From Podocnemis expansa (lineage: Eukaryota; Chordata; Testudines; Podocnemididae), in NCBI GenBank assembly GCA_007922195.1, contig ML682067.1, positions 788,283-852,282 of the forward strand: DNA of 64,000 nt, given 5' to 3'. Numbering within the stretch: position 1 is the stretch's first letter; each line of letters opens with the position of its first letter. This document shows, piece by piece, positions 35,401 to 42,976 of this stretch. A program made the position numbers and the translations under genes. The notes beneath the pieces were generated by a model. The model did no database searches, was not told where the DNA came from, and saw only the letters and a list, made by a program, of their open reading frames with translations.

Positions 35401-36978
35401 GCTAATATAACTGTTTGTTCCAAACTGAAGGTTATTAACCCACACCACTTTCCACCTTTTCACCAGTTTTTCTGCTTTGACTCCAGCCTTTGCTTTAGCA
35501 AAGGGCAAATACTATGCCTATATTTTTAGCCCATCTAGAAGATGGAAGCATTTGTAATCTATTCTCATGAGAATGAGTACAGGCTCTGTATTCTCCGAGG
35601 GAGCTTTCAAAATTGAGTGCCGAGACTGCCTCTCTGACCTGATGCACTGCTGTACTTCCATACTGTCCTTACAGATTTTGTCACTGCTCTGGTAAGATGG
35701 CCACTGTCAGTAATGACCTTAGATGTATCAGTCCTCCAGACAAGGAAGACACATAAAACTGTGACTTTTCAGAAGTCAGACAGAATGTGACAGTGCCCTA
35801 TAATGTGCTGTATTCTCTGTGAGTTTAAATCAGATTGTTTAACATTTAATAGCATCTCTAAAAGTTTGCCTTAAATCTTTGAAACAGACTTTTTTGGACT
35901 AACCATTCTTAACTGAGTTCCCAGGTTGCACATGCAAAAAATCCCCCTTATGAGCAAATGGCTAACTGTAGCTGTGCATAGAAGTGTGTGGTTGGGCGCT
36001 CAATCCACTTGTATGCATAACAAATTTATGCACTCAACAGATGCACATTGGGGCACAGTTGAGTCTTTCTGACAGCTCATACTTTGTCACTCATTGTTTT
36101 TAGTAACAAAACTGTAGTCAGTCATGCTGTTATCTAAAATGTGCGGTGAGATTGTGGGATGCTGCAGAGTACTGTGGAATTTCACATACTTCATGTAGAT
36201 GCTTTGCTGAGCACTTTACACTGCCCCCACACTTTCCAGCTAACAGTGACTAAAAGAAAAAGAATCTCCTTAATACGCCACTACAGTGCATCTGAAAGGT
36301 AGGGGGTTCAAAGAAGCTTCAGGCTAGTTTGTGCTCCCAGTTCTGGTCTGACTTCGCAGCAGCTGCTCCCCTCAAGTAATTTAGAGCAGCTTGAGGACGG
36401 ATCTAATCTCTGATAGCTGCCATAAATCTCAAAGGACCAGTACAGTGCACAGGAATTGCTAGAATACACACGAGCCAAAACCACATCAAATATGCTGGGG
36501 AAGAAGACGAAAGCATAGGAGCTGCTATGGCAGTTGTTTACCCCTGGAGGATCAGCTTATTCTGTAAAGACGGACACAATGGCTCCAGTGTTCAGAGGAG
36601 CCAAAGAGTTCAATGCCCAAGTCCCATTACATTTTACTGTAATTGATCACCTCATTTAAAAATACCAGTCATTATCTCTGCAGCTTTTTAATTAGCTTCC
36701 CTTGTGACAATAAAGCTAACTCCTGATTTAGAAGTTTGTTGGTATTTGTCAGAAGTGGCATAAAATCTTGTCTTTATAAGTCATCCACAGCTGCTTTAAT
36801 TGTTTTTAAATTTGTCTAAAATGTGGATTTAGTTATAGATTTGTTTTCCTTATTATATTCACTCATAGATGACAGGTTGTCCCAGATCTCTGCTCGCTCT
36901 GCAGCCTCCAGCTCACTAGCATCTCAGATTTTGGAACGAGCTCAGAAGAGAAAAGAAAATTTCTGGGGCAAGTTATGA
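1935..36978 (+). CDS. MDM1: MDM1 nuclear protein, 3' part of gene (seven coding exons, partial at 5' end)
   Basis: Joined exons 1935-2110, 4150-4434, 5762-5910, 6012-6136, 10156-10405, 35076-35144 and 36869-36978 give one open frame of about 387 residues with consistent phases (2, 2, 1, 0, 1, 1) and AG/GT borders. The product matches the C-terminal half of vertebrate MDM1: [94 protein letters not shown] and the end [14 protein letters not shown]...KRKENFWGK. From family knowledge, MDM1 binds microtubules, sits in centrioles and restrains centriole duplication; the full protein is about 700 residues, so the N-terminal half lies left of the window. The acidic segment [15 protein letters not shown] (exon at 4150) suggests a disordered linker. 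Identification is near certain; borders were read by eye. Confidence 0.96.
2457..2757. mobile_element. hAT-type MITE (301 bp)
   Basis: The termini are CAGGGGCGTCACTG and the inverted CAGTGACGTTTCTG. They are flanked by 8-bp repeats CTCTCTAG (2449-2456) and CTCTTTAG (2758-2765), 7 of 8 identical. The interior is GC-rich and non-coding. The 8-bp duplication indicates hAT transposition. Confidence 0.75.
2766..4149 (+). other. MDM1: MDM1 intron sequence
   Basis: Ordinary intron between two MDM1 exons. It includes a 16-17-bp poly(A) run near 3762-3778. No conserved coding or clear element boundary was seen. Confidence 0.6.
4150..4434 (+). CDS. MDM1: MDM1 coding exon
   Basis: The acceptor is ATATAG ending at 4149 and the donor GTATAT starts at 4435. 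The 285-bp exon carries the [10 protein letters not shown] motif followed by a Glu/Asp/Lys-rich low-complexity stretch (about 40 residues). The phase is 2 in and 2 out. Confidence 0.95.
4435..5559 (+). other. MDM1: MDM1 intron sequence
   Basis: Intron. At 4965-5245 the segment with GTGTGTCTACATAG and GTGTCTGTAGAC may be the two ends of a decayed MITE, but no target duplication was found. Nothing else is recognisable. Confidence 0.5.
5560..5752 (-). repeat. MIR-like SINE fragment
   Basis: The succession of GAAGTGCTATTATCCTATTCTG, a purine-rich GGGGAACAGAGAG, CTAAGTGACATGCTCAACGTC and AGAACAGGGACCTC follows the order of the reverse complement of the MIR core (the CCTCAGTTTCC / GTGACCTTGGGCAAG region). 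It is highly diverged. Confidence 0.6.
5762..5910 (+). CDS. MDM1: MDM1 coding exon
   Basis: The acceptor is TTTTTGCAG ending at 5761 and the donor GTAAAAT starts at 5911. The exon encodes a Ser-rich stretch, then [20 protein letters not shown] and LTTPAT, a block conserved in MDM1. Confidence 0.95.
6012..6136 (+). CDS. MDM1: MDM1 coding exon
   Basis: The intron before it is only 101 bp (5911-6011), with a pyrimidine tract ending ACTCTAG. The exon encodes [20 protein letters not shown] and a basic tail RERKSGK, and ends in phase 0 at the donor GTGAGA. Confidence 0.95.
6137..6612 (+). other. MDM1: MDM1 intron sequence
   Basis: Short intronic stretch before a CR1 fragment. A + strand open stretch at 6318-6575 has no recognisable product and is taken as chance. 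Confidence 0.5.
6613..6905 (-). mobile_element. CR1-family LINE 3' fragment
   Basis: It contains GGCCAGAAAGGACCACTGTG followed by ATCATCTAGT, then GATGGAGAATC, TTGGTAAGTTGTTC and a TTATTTCCAG block. This is the familiar order of an old reptile CR1 3' end read in reverse. No reading frame survives. Confidence 0.65.
6906..8352 (+). other. MDM1: MDM1 intron sequence, GC-rich at 7580-8150
   Basis: Mostly featureless. The 7580-8150 part is GC-rich with a short inverted motif (CCCCTGCTGCCAG / TTGGCAGCAGGG, 7608-7660) that could form a hairpin. No element was identified. Confidence 0.45.
8648..8923 (-). pseudogene. Penelope-like GIY-YIG endonuclease domain
   Basis: An open 91-residue stretch contains [29 protein letters not shown] and [18 protein letters not shown]. 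The YIGQTGQ...R...GHK pattern is the GIY-YIG nuclease core found at the C-terminus of Penelope-like reverse transcriptases. It is a fragment with no reverse transcriptase upstream in the same strand. Confidence 0.8.
9411..9610. mobile_element. hAT-type MITE (200 bp) inside the Penelope fragment
   Basis: The ends are CAGAGGTTCCCAGCA and TGGTTGGGAAACACTG, flanked by perfect 8-bp repeats GCCTATTC at 9403-9410 and 9611-9618. Removing it and one repeat rejoins the Penelope sequence. Confidence 0.85.
9845..10155 (+). other. MDM1: MDM1 intron sequence
   Basis: Intronic sequence just upstream of the 10156 exon. No features beyond a poly(G) run near 9947. Confidence 0.5.
10156..10405 (+). CDS. MDM1: MDM1 coding exon before the 24.7 kb intron
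   Basis: The acceptor is TATTTCAG ending at 10155. The 250-bp exon encodes [21 protein letters not shown] near its start and [14 protein letters not shown] at its end, both conserved. The donor is GTTGGT at 10406, which departs from the GTRAGT consensus and may be weak. Confidence 0.95.
10617..10825. mobile_element. hAT-type MITE (209 bp)
   Basis: Inverted ends CAGGGGTCTCAAAC and GTTTGAGACCCCTG are perfect over 14 bp. Flanking repeats CCCTAGAC are at 10609-10616 and 10826-10833, identical over 8 bp. The interior is non-coding. Confidence 0.9.
10865..11126. mobile_element. hAT-type MITE (262 bp)
   Basis: The ends are TAGGGTTACCAGATG and the inverted partner TTGGGTTACCACATA. Flanks are ATTATAGG (10857-10864) and ACTATAGG (11127-11134), 7 of 8 identical. 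It lies 39 bp from the previous MITE, inside the same DIRS terminus. Confidence 0.8.
11166..13338 (+). pseudogene. DIRS copy A gag-like ORF (broken)
   Basis: Open pieces at 11166-11645, 12268-12672, 12692-13006 and 13030-13338 lie on one strand in different frames. The first has the sequence CLGESH...KCKICKSF, which corresponds to the Cys-rich CLGE...CRVCRSF region in copy B at 26.1 kb. No catalytic domain is seen. It is assigned to gag by position and by the Cys motif. Confidence 0.6.
13630..14304 (+). pseudogene. DIRS copy A reverse transcriptase fragment
   Basis: A 224-residue open stretch contains [77 protein letters not shown] and [14 protein letters not shown]. The catalytic YLDD of the family reads YLDW here, so the enzyme is dead. 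The same blocks appear in copy B. Confidence 0.85.
14354..15470 (+). pseudogene. DIRS copy A RNase H/downstream region (degenerate)
   Basis: Between the reverse transcriptase and the recombinase, fragments such as [11 protein letters not shown] (near 14670) and a second-frame [18 protein letters not shown] stretch correspond to RNase H parts of DIRS pol. They are heavily frameshifted. Confidence 0.55.
15500..16437 (+). pseudogene. DIRS copy A tyrosine recombinase (broken)
   Basis: The N-terminal core-binding part is readable at 15520-15783 ([28 protein letters not shown]). The catalytic part is read in pieces: AVTSARRV near 15855, then [32 protein letters not shown] near 16280-16370. The His-x-x-Arg seen in copy B as HSTR is CSVW here, so two catalytic residues are lost. 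Confidence 0.75.
16534..16640 (+). mobile_element. Penelope-like terminal fragment in DIRS copy A terminus
   Basis: GATGAAGTGGGATTTTCTCC, CATGCAATAAATCTTAGTC, AAGTGCCACTAGATTCCTTG and TAGACTAACACAACTG match the terminus of the two larger Penelope copies. No coding sequence is attached. Confidence 0.7.
16929..17713 (-). mobile_element. Solo LTR (785 bp)
   Basis: The segment starts TGTCAAGG and ends TTATTACA (TG...CA). It is flanked by perfect 5-bp repeats CCAGT at 16924-16928 and 17714-17718. It has no coding content. TTTATT near 17150 would be AATAAA on the - strand, suggesting that orientation. The 5-bp duplication fits retroviral-type integration followed by LTR-LTR recombination. Confidence 0.75.
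17719..18968. other. MDM1 intron, G-rich minisatellite-like stretch
   Basis: 18120-18540 is purine-rich on the + strand, with units of roughly 115 bp containing CATGTGGGGTGGCAGGGG and ATATGGGGTGGTAAGGGG. 18545-18960 is C/T-rich. A similar unit set occurs at 40.93-41.1 kb. Long open frames here are due to composition. Confidence 0.5.
18969..19750 (-). repeat. LTR-like repeat, left copy (putative 3' LTR of a - strand element)
   Basis: About 780 bp align end to end with 33675-34506, from TGTTGTTCCAAAAAGATCACCC to the end TGCCCCACA. Shared blocks include GTGCTTAAAAAGAAAAGACTG, TTATTCAGGGGGACAA and GTCTTGTTGGACATTGG. Immediately right of it the + strand reads TTACCCCCCTTTTG, which is a polypurine tract AAAAGGGGGG on the - strand just before the LTR, as expected for a 3' LTR. 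Confidence 0.7.
19751..21660 (-). other. Internal region of the LTR element, coding capacity decayed
   Basis: This lies between the putative 3' LTR and the hAT insertion. On the - strand, about 21240-21330 reads [20 protein letters not shown], reminiscent of the end of a retroelement protease; this is weak. At 20337-20623 a - strand stretch of about 95 codons has one stop and no recognised homologue. The rest shows no coding. Confidence 0.4.
21925..23913 (-). pseudogene. hAT transposase, ZNF862/ZMYM6-like, two in-frame stops
   Basis: Three collinear open segments in one frame (23913-22783, 22779-22516, 22476-21925) total about 660 codons, separated only by stop codons at 22783-22785 and 22516-22518. 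The N-terminus has a Cys-rich, BED/TTF-like part ([12 protein letters not shown]...[10 protein letters not shown]). The RNase H-like core follows: [31 protein letters not shown] with [20 protein letters not shown], and [12 protein letters not shown]. The C-terminal dimerisation part reads [20 protein letters not shown] and [14 protein letters not shown]. The predicted start is the ATG at 23911-23913. It is probably inactive, but close to intact. Confidence 0.88.
23914..25320 (-). other. hAT transposon 5' flank/non-coding half
   Basis: This is the non-coding region upstream of the transposase (on the - strand), inside the transposon. It includes two poly(T) runs near 24165-24190 and a GC-rich patch 24840-25310. 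Any promoter of the transposase would lie here. Confidence 0.5.
25321..25715 (-). other. LTR-element internal remnant between hAT and DIRS copy B
   Basis: This 395-bp stretch begins with the hAT target duplication and ends at the DIRS terminus. A - strand open frame at 25293-25556 straddles the hAT border and has no recognisable product. Confidence 0.4.
26040..27560 (+). pseudogene. DIRS copy B gag-like ORF, 5' part
   Basis: Starting near 26080, the read [20 protein letters not shown], then [19 protein letters not shown], gives a Cys/His cluster matching copy A. The frame is broken by a stop in the cluster and by frameshifts. A Pro/Ser-rich middle and [20 protein letters not shown] follow. 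The ORF is cut by the CR1 at 27552 and continues after 28757. Confidence 0.6.
27552..28756 (+). mobile_element. 5'-truncated CR1 LINE nested in DIRS copy B
   Basis: It starts in the reverse transcriptase ([20 protein letters not shown]) and runs to the typical CR1 end CCTATGATTCTATGA at about 28741-28755. The 3' UTR block AACTTCCTTACTAGGCGAG, GGTGGTGAAGC, GACTAGATGACCTCGTGGGG is CR1-like. DIRS gag sequence resumes right after. 5' truncation with a 3' (ATTCTATG) end is characteristic of CR1. Confidence 0.9.
27565..28471 (+). pseudogene. CR1 reverse transcriptase C-terminal part (frameshifted)
   Basis: The first frame, to 28056, carries [40 protein letters not shown] and the catalytic FADDTKLGG. 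The frame then shifts, and 28031-28471 carries [49 protein letters not shown] and [18 protein letters not shown]. The N-terminal part and endonuclease are missing through 5' truncation. Confidence 0.9.
28757..29360 (+). pseudogene. DIRS copy B gag-like ORF, 3' part
   Basis: The DIRS sequence continues after the CR1, with [20 protein letters not shown] and [20 protein letters not shown] around 29030-29140. The same position in copy A has [29 protein letters not shown]. It is degenerate. Confidence 0.6.
29369..29413. repeat. (GA)n microsatellite
   Basis: About 22 uninterrupted GA units lie between the gag and reverse-transcriptase parts of DIRS copy B. Confidence 0.95.
29464..30330 (+). pseudogene. 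DIRS copy B reverse transcriptase
   Basis: The first part is open to 30003: [81 protein letters not shown]. After a stop and frameshift come [19 protein letters not shown] and [20 protein letters not shown]. The catalytic YLDD (30157-30168) is intact although the frame is not. Confidence 0.85.
30330..31330 (+). pseudogene. DIRS copy B RNase H region
   Basis: Reads include [15 protein letters not shown] (about 30822-30870) and [17 protein letters not shown] sequence near 30960-31000, in changing frames, as in DIRS RNase H. A long open frame 29838-31061 in another phase is a shadow. Confidence 0.6.
31380..32820 (+). pseudogene. DIRS copy B tyrosine recombinase, split by a MITE
   Basis: The N-terminal core-binding domain is at 31440-31840 ([34 protein letters not shown]). 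After the MITE the catalytic domain resumes: [19 protein letters not shown], then [20 protein letters not shown] and [18 protein letters not shown]. The catalytic Arg (SARR), His-x-x-Arg (32643-32654) and Tyr (32751-32753) are all kept. One stop at about 32430 separates the two halves of the catalytic domain. Confidence 0.83.
31841..32188. mobile_element. hAT-type MITE (348 bp) inside the recombinase gene
   Basis: The ends are CAGTGTTTCCTCTTA and the inverted CTATGTTCCCTCCAAGC, with flanks GTCATGTC (31833-31840) and GTCATGCC (32189-32196). The termini resemble those of the hAT transposon at 21669-25320 (CAATGTTCCCTCTAAGC), so it is probably a non-autonomous relative. The interior is AT-rich with many GTGTGTG/GTGCAAA runs. 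Confidence 0.82.
33530..33539. other. Assembly gap (10 N)
   Basis: Ten undetermined bases are directly followed by a CA repeat. True length unknown. Confidence 0.99.
33540..33564. repeat. (CA)n microsatellite next to assembly gap
   Basis: About 12 CA units follow the gap. The repeat probably caused the gap. Confidence 0.95.
33675..34506 (-). repeat. LTR-like repeat, right copy (putative 5' LTR of a - strand element)
   Basis: It matches 18969-19750 along its length (TGTTATGCCAGAAAGGGCACCC, TACTTAAAAAGAAAAGACTAG, TTATTCAGGGGGACAA, GTCTTGTTGGACATTGG) with small indels. Near its right end a piece of about 20 bp (TTATCTGTCTGT) is duplicated. No target duplication shared with the left copy was found. 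Confidence 0.7.
34507..35075 (+). other. MDM1: MDM1 intron, right end
   Basis: Ordinary intron sequence leading to the pyrimidine-rich acceptor at 35060-35075. Confidence 0.6.
35076..35144 (+). CDS. MDM1: MDM1 coding exon
   Basis: The acceptor is TTCTTCTAG ending at 35075 and the donor GTATTT starts at 35145. The 69-bp exon encodes [22 protein letters not shown] (22 residues), a less conserved linker before the terminal exon. The phase is 1 in and 1 out. Confidence 0.92.
35145..36868 (+). other. MDM1: Last MDM1 intron
   Basis: No mobile element with readable ends or conserved frame was seen in this 1.7 kb intron. Confidence 0.6.
36869..36978 (+). CDS. MDM1: MDM1 terminal coding exon
   Basis: The acceptor is ACTCATAG ending at 36868. 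The exon encodes [16 protein letters not shown], then [20 protein letters not shown] and a TGA stop at 36976-36978. The RKENFWGK end is the hallmark C-terminus of MDM1. Confidence 0.96.
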
Positions 36979-38030
36979 TATGTTCCACCAAGGAATCTCT
37001 GGTTTGAAAAGTGTTTTGTATAATGATGTATTTTTATTGCATACAGTTGTGTACTACTTTGATTTTGGGCAGATTTTTTTATCATATCCTTTTACCTACT
37101 GGTAAAATGACCTGACCCTGAGGGACATCGAGGATTTGCAACTCTTGAAAGAGATGGGAGCTGTGGGGTACACAGTATCTACCGTTTTACAAGAGCCGTC
37201 TTTAATTTTTGGCTATGGCATCTATTGAAATTGAAACTAATTCTTTTTATACAACTTGTACCACTTCTAAAGGTGTTTTACTAGAAGAGTATAGTACACC
37301 AAGAACAGTATTAGAGCAGTGATACTCTCATTCACTTAGTACTGTTCCTCAGGCATTTGATTTCAAGCATGGCTGAGTCAGGCTATAGCTATGTTGTTAA
37401 CAGTCCTGCATGAATTGTGAATGTATGTACTGAGCTGTGCTGTCCCTGCTACCAAGCAGCTCAACATAGTTCAACAAATGTGATGTGAAATGTGCAGCCA
37501 ATGTTGACTTTTTTTACTAGGATTTCAGGATTGTTCCAGTTTAAAATAAACAATTAAAAAGTCACCCACTTGTTTGTTGCCTGAAAGGCTTTGAGAGCTC
37601 ACTCTATGGGATTACTGTTAACCATATCAGGAGCATTCATATGTATGCCTATATTGTTGTTCAGAGCAATTTTTATGGTTGGTTTAGGTACGTAAGGGGA
37701 AACCCACCCTGAAGTGCTGGTTTTCTTAATTTTAAACACTGGTATTTAATTACTTAGTCATGCTCCTCAATTATCTCTTCATACTCCTCTTCTAGTTGGC
37801 TGTTTCTGAGCAAGTGAACTACTGTAATGATCACAGCTAAAATTGTTTGTGATTTATGCTGTTGACCTAGTTTTTGTTTCCATCTGACAAAAAGATAATA
37901 TGAAGTAGGTGAAAATATCTGCTTAATAGCCAGTTTTTTAAAAATTTGCATGTTAATGTTTGTTTTTAAATGTATCTGTACAAAGAATTTGAATTTTGTA
38001 TATCTTTAGAAATAAAGAAAAAATCGCTTG
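36979..38030 (+). promoter_or_regulatory. MDM1: MDM1 3' UTR with candidate polyadenylation signals
   Basis: AT-rich sequence follows the MDM1 stop codon. Canonical AATAAA hexamers occur at 37545-37550 and 38011-38016. Either could end the transcript; the true end is inferred, not seen. Confidence 0.5.
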
Positions 38031-39056
38031 CCATGTTTCCGTTCAGCTTATTACACCCAACTGCGACTTGCCTTCCAGAAGGTCACAGTGTCAGTCTCAG
38101 TGGACCTCTCTCTTTGCACAAATCCAGCAGTTGTTCTGACTGAATCTCAGTGGTCCTCTGGAGGATAAACTTCTGTCCTGGGGGAGTCCAGAACTGCACT
38201 TTATTAAGCAGTTTCTCATGCTCTATAAACAAGTTGACATTTGGAATCATGATTAACTAAACCCACAGCCAAAGGCAATAGTCCAAGCTGAAAGACTGAG
38301 GCTTTCTCTGAACTGGGTCCTTCGAAACCAGCTGGCTGCTATATCTTAGCATCAGGAATGAGCTCCTACAGCTATAAACAAGAGTTAGGCAACTATTGTG
38401 CAAATCACAGAAGGGAAGGTTGTCTTAAAATATCTTTTCTCCTCAGTTGAAAGAATTCCTTTAGAAAAGTTCATCTTTTTGTATCAAGCTCTTCATACCT
38501 ATTTAATGAGGATTCTGATGGCATTTAAAATAGTTTGTTGAAAAATTTCCAAACTGGGTTTTTGATTAAGCAAAATTTTGTAAAAAAGTGTTTTTCCTCC
38601 CTATCTTTCTGTTTTTCAAGCAAAATGGAATGGCTGGATCTAGAAATACTTTTATTCGGAAATAGTGCTGTAGTGCCTTGTAGGAGTTGTTGTTCAATGG
38701 CCTCATTTATTCTAATCTTTGGATGGAGTTTTCTGTCTGGACTGCGTGATCCATGATAGATACATCATGATCAGGGACTTCCATGCTGTACTTATTACCT
38801 CCTCTCTCCAAAAGGAGAGATTGTGGTGATTTTTCTCATCAGGTAATGTGGCAGCATCTCCAAATCAAAATTTGTCTAGTTTTGGCCAAAATTCCAGTTG
38901 TCAAATTTCCACTAGGGACATGATCAGGTTTCCATGGAAAATACAGACAAAACAAATGTTTGTCAGAATTTTCTGCAAGTTAATTTTGGTCAGCTTTTTC
39001 AAGCTTTTGGGAGATACTTTTCTATGATCTTCAAAGTAGCTAAAGAAAGCTTAGTG
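38031..39056. other. Intergenic, nothing recognised
   Basis: AT-rich sequence after the MDM1 3' end. No features seen. Confidence 0.5.
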
Positions 39057-39243
39057 CAGAGGTTTTCAAACCATGGGTTAGGACCCAGTACTGGTTCGCA
39101 GATGCTCAGGTACTGGGTTGTGGTGTCCCCTTCTCCTGCCACCGAAAGACTGGAATGCATTGCTAAAAGGTGTAATTGTTGGTCATGGGCATAAATGACT
39201 TTTTTTCAACTGGGTCCTGAGGAAAAGAATTTGAAAATCATCA
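39057..39243. mobile_element. hAT-type MITE (187 bp)
   Basis: It begins CAGAGGTTTTCAAACC and ends TTTGAAAATCATCA, flanked by perfect 8-bp repeats GCTTAGTG at 39049-39056 and 39244-39251. Confidence 0.85.
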
Positions 39244-39251
39244 GCTTAGTG

Positions 39252-42200
39252 CACACTTCCTTCTGGTAATATTGTTCAGATAACACATTAGGAATTTTGC
39301 TGATAGATTTTTCTTTCTGTAACGCTCCACTTACTGCTAAGGAAGGGCTCCCCTCTTATGAAGCAGGCTGGTTATTGAGGCAAATTTGAAAGGAAAGAAA
39401 TCTTATTTTTACTGAATAAAATATTAAAATTTTTGTTGCTGGTTGCAACCCTAGGAGAAGGCATCATGTCCTCTGCTCCCTAGAATTTACTCATCTTATT
39501 TCTTGTCATTTTCACTTCATTCAGTTTATTACTCGACACCTAAATGCTTGGTTGCATTCATTAGTAAATCTATCTTCCCTGGAGGTGGTAGCTGGGTCGA
39601 AGGAAGACATCTGGTCCATGGGGGTTAGTTCCGCTCACTGCGTTTCTCAGGCGTGTGGATTTTTCACATCTGAGTCATGCAACTGGGTCACACTAACTTT
39701 CTACTGTAGACAAGCCCACAGTGTTGACTTCTGTAATTTTTTTGGACATAATTGGATGTAATTTGGATGTGATTTGTGGATGTAATGCCTCACTAAGGCT
39801 GCCAACATATTAACTTTCCAACTTATATTGCAGTAATCACTAGAGCTAGAAATTGTTTTGAAAAGTGAGAATTTAAATTTTAAAACAGTTCTGAAGCAAC
39901 AAGTTGATTCTGGGGTAAAGTTCACAGCCATAGACTGCTCCATGCTCTGCCTAAAATAAAGTTACTTCTTCCTAGCCATTATACATTGTTGTTGGAAGAA
40001 GGTGGATGATGAAGGAAAACAAAGCTATTTTGCTAGTCACTGGATTACTCGGATATTAACAAATCCCCCACTTCCACATTGTCATTTAAGCAGCATGTTT
40101 GAGTTATTGTTTGCTGACAAACAGGGTAGGCATGCTGCAGAAGATAAGTATTTAACTTCTTTCATCCACCTTGTCTGCTGGAGCTATAATTCTCTAATGC
40201 TATCTCTGCTGTTTCATTACGAAGAACGTAAGCTAGTTGAAAAGAGTTTTGGTAAAAACATCCTTTGAATATAGGCACATACTTCTTTGTAGGTTGCCAG
40301 ATTCTTAGAACATGAATTCCCAGATTTGTGCTTCATGGTTGATGTTCTAATATCTTAGCTGTTTGTAGTCTAAGATGAATTGTAGGCAGAGTCCAAGCCT
40401 TGATCCACTGAATAATGGAAGCTTTGCTGTTAAGTTTGTTAACCAAGTTGTAGCAGAGTTAAACTGCAACAAAATAGTTCCACTGCTCAAATACAATGAC
40501 TGATAAAGGAATATCTTAATTGGGATTTTAAAAAGTTTCAAAAATTTAATTGATTCAGACTAAACTTTCTTGCAAGAAGTATTGCAGTAGAAGTGACCCA
40601 AAATATAATCCTGATTCCATATGATTATTTTAATCTTTACAGAAATGAGTTTTAGTAATGGGCAGGGAGTGTTGCCACATAGAAAAAAGATTTGGGGCAT
40701 AGGTGCCTCTGAGGCCTCTCTCAGGCCTGGTCCCTAAGGCATTTGTGCACTAGTTCATGGTCTGATAGCAGCCCTCTGCCCTGGAAGCTGGTTAAATACA
40801 TGAAACACTTGACACAAATTTACCATAAGTGGAGTTAATTTAAACAATCAAAAACTAAACACCAGTTTACAAATTCAGGTTGATTCTGAGTGCCAGCTGG
40901 GGAAGAAGATGGGGAATGGCAGTGAGGAGTGGGTAGGGTGGCAGGGCAGCGATGGCTGGTGAAGTAGCAGGGGAGCATGGCAGGGCAGGGTGCCTGATGT
41001 GTCAGGAAAGGGGAGGAGAGAAGGCGGGAGTGGTTAGTGGAGTGGCAGGGAAGCATGGCAGGGTACTGGTGGCCAGGAGTGGGGTGTGGGGAGCAGTGTG
41101 GCCTGGTGGTGGGATCTCCTATTTTCCCTCCTTGGGTGCCTGAACTCTGCTGCTGGGGGGCTCCAAGCCTGTGTGACACCCCCCTGACCCACCCCTCAAC
41201 CCTTACCCTGAGCTTAGCCACAGCTCCTCCAAAGCCTGGCCAGCTCTTCCCCGCTCAGAGCTTGCATGTGGCTCAATTGGCTCCCAAACCCTCTGCTATC
41301 CCCCCCCCCCCCCAGCTCATCCTCGCTTCTGGTCCAGGGATGCTAGAACTCACTGCTTGGGCCTGGGCCTGGGCCTGGGCCTGAGCCAGGCAGATATTAA
41401 ATTTCCTGCTGCTGTTCTCCTACCCTAGGCCACATGCCAGAGTTTCCTGCAGAGCAGCAGATATAAAAAGGCCCTGGCCTTGCACGCTCCAGCTGAGCTC
41501 CCAGGTACTACAGAGCTAAAAAAGACAGGCTGTGCCTGCATGCCAGAGCTAAGTGCTGCACTGTGTGGCTTGTCACAGCTTGGGGCACTCTGCTGGACGT
41601 TTGGGGCATGGGCCCCATGGGTCTTTTCCAGCAATGCCTTTGGTAACAGGAGATGAAGACTGCAGAGATCTGTTTAAACATATCTAATGAAGAGAGAACT
41701 GTTCCAAGAACTTTCAATAAACGCAGAAAAAAGGGGGGAGTACAAAATATGAAAGTTGTTGGGAGAGCTAGTTTCTTTTCCCTGCTTTGAAACAGCTGCT
41801 ATTTAAGACAGAGTAGATCTGTGTAAGATTTTGGTTTGGAATCTAATAGATTATCCAGTATCATAAAAAAGGATTATTTGGAGTTTCATGTTAAATATTT
41901 ATTAACATAATACACATATTCTCTAAATGTTTTGATGTTAACTACATCTCAATTAAATGTGAATCTATAGCAGTGTATGTAAAAGCCCTAGACTGATATA
42001 TGATTAGCTCTACTTTCCCTAATTTTCCTGGAATTGCAGTATTCGTTAGGATTATAGAGAAAAAGAAATTCACCTCTAATGGGCATAAGTATGTCACCAA
42101 AAGACCTAATATAGATCTTATTTTGTTTGAGGAACAAATATAACAACATAGCCCAATAGACCTATTTTGTTGTGGAACTAGTATTAGCTACAATGGAACA

Positions 42201-42569
42201 AGGACTGTCATAAACTCTCCCCAATAAGATGGTCTGCTAGTGTGGCTACCTACCAATATAACTACACTGGAAAGCTCTTTCTAATGGTGACAAGGTCTCC
42301 CCTGAGGGAGACGACAGAAAGTGATGTGTATTCAGTGCCTCCAGATATCTTGATGGGGTCCTCCAGCAATAAGTGTGAAAGATTTAAAACCCTTAACATT
42401 TCTCTCTTAAGTTTAACTTACATTAAATGGAAGCAATTAACAAGAAGTATATTTTTGTTTTTCAATTTACCTTTTGGGTCATTCTTGATTGCACACATCC
42501 AGTAGGAGTTAGAGTCCCTAACTGTATTTTTTGTTATAAGCTGTTTACATCTGATTCTGTATTCTATGC
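39252..42569. other. Intergenic
   Basis: Contains a G-rich stretch with GGCAGGG/GGCATGG units at 40930-41100 related to 18.2-18.5 kb, a poly(C) run near 41301-41313, and a short GGGCCT hexamer array (four units) near 41363-41390. No genes. Confidence 0.5.
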
Positions 42570-42976
42570 TAGTGGTTCCCAACCTTTTTCAGGCTGGGGA
42601 CCCCTTTTTAACAAAAAAAAATGTTGTGGCCTGCCCAGGCTGATTATGTAATCTGGCCCACACGGGCAAACTCTGGCCCACATCACTCTGGTGGTGCCAC
42701 TGGGACAGCTGGCAAGCAGTGCTGCCGCCACCATGGCCTGCACCACTGGGGAGCAGAGCTACAGGAGCTATGGCCCCCTCCCCTTGCTCTTGCCAAGGAG
42801 CTGCCGTAGCCCCATCCCCCTGTCAGGATTTGGCCATGGGAGGGAAAAGGCAGCCCTGGTGGGGAGCATCAGGGCTGTAGCTGGATTCCAGCCCCAGTAG
42901 AGAGAGGGTCCGCGGACCCCCTGCAACACGTCCACAGACCCCTGGGGGTCCCCGGACCACAGGTTGGTAACCACTG
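42570..42976. mobile_element. hAT-type MITE (407 bp)
   Basis: The ends are TAGTGGTTCCCAACCT and AGGTTGGTAACCACTG (inverted). Flanks are TTCTATGC (42562-42569) and TTTTATGC (42977-42984), 7 of 8 identical. Confidence 0.82.
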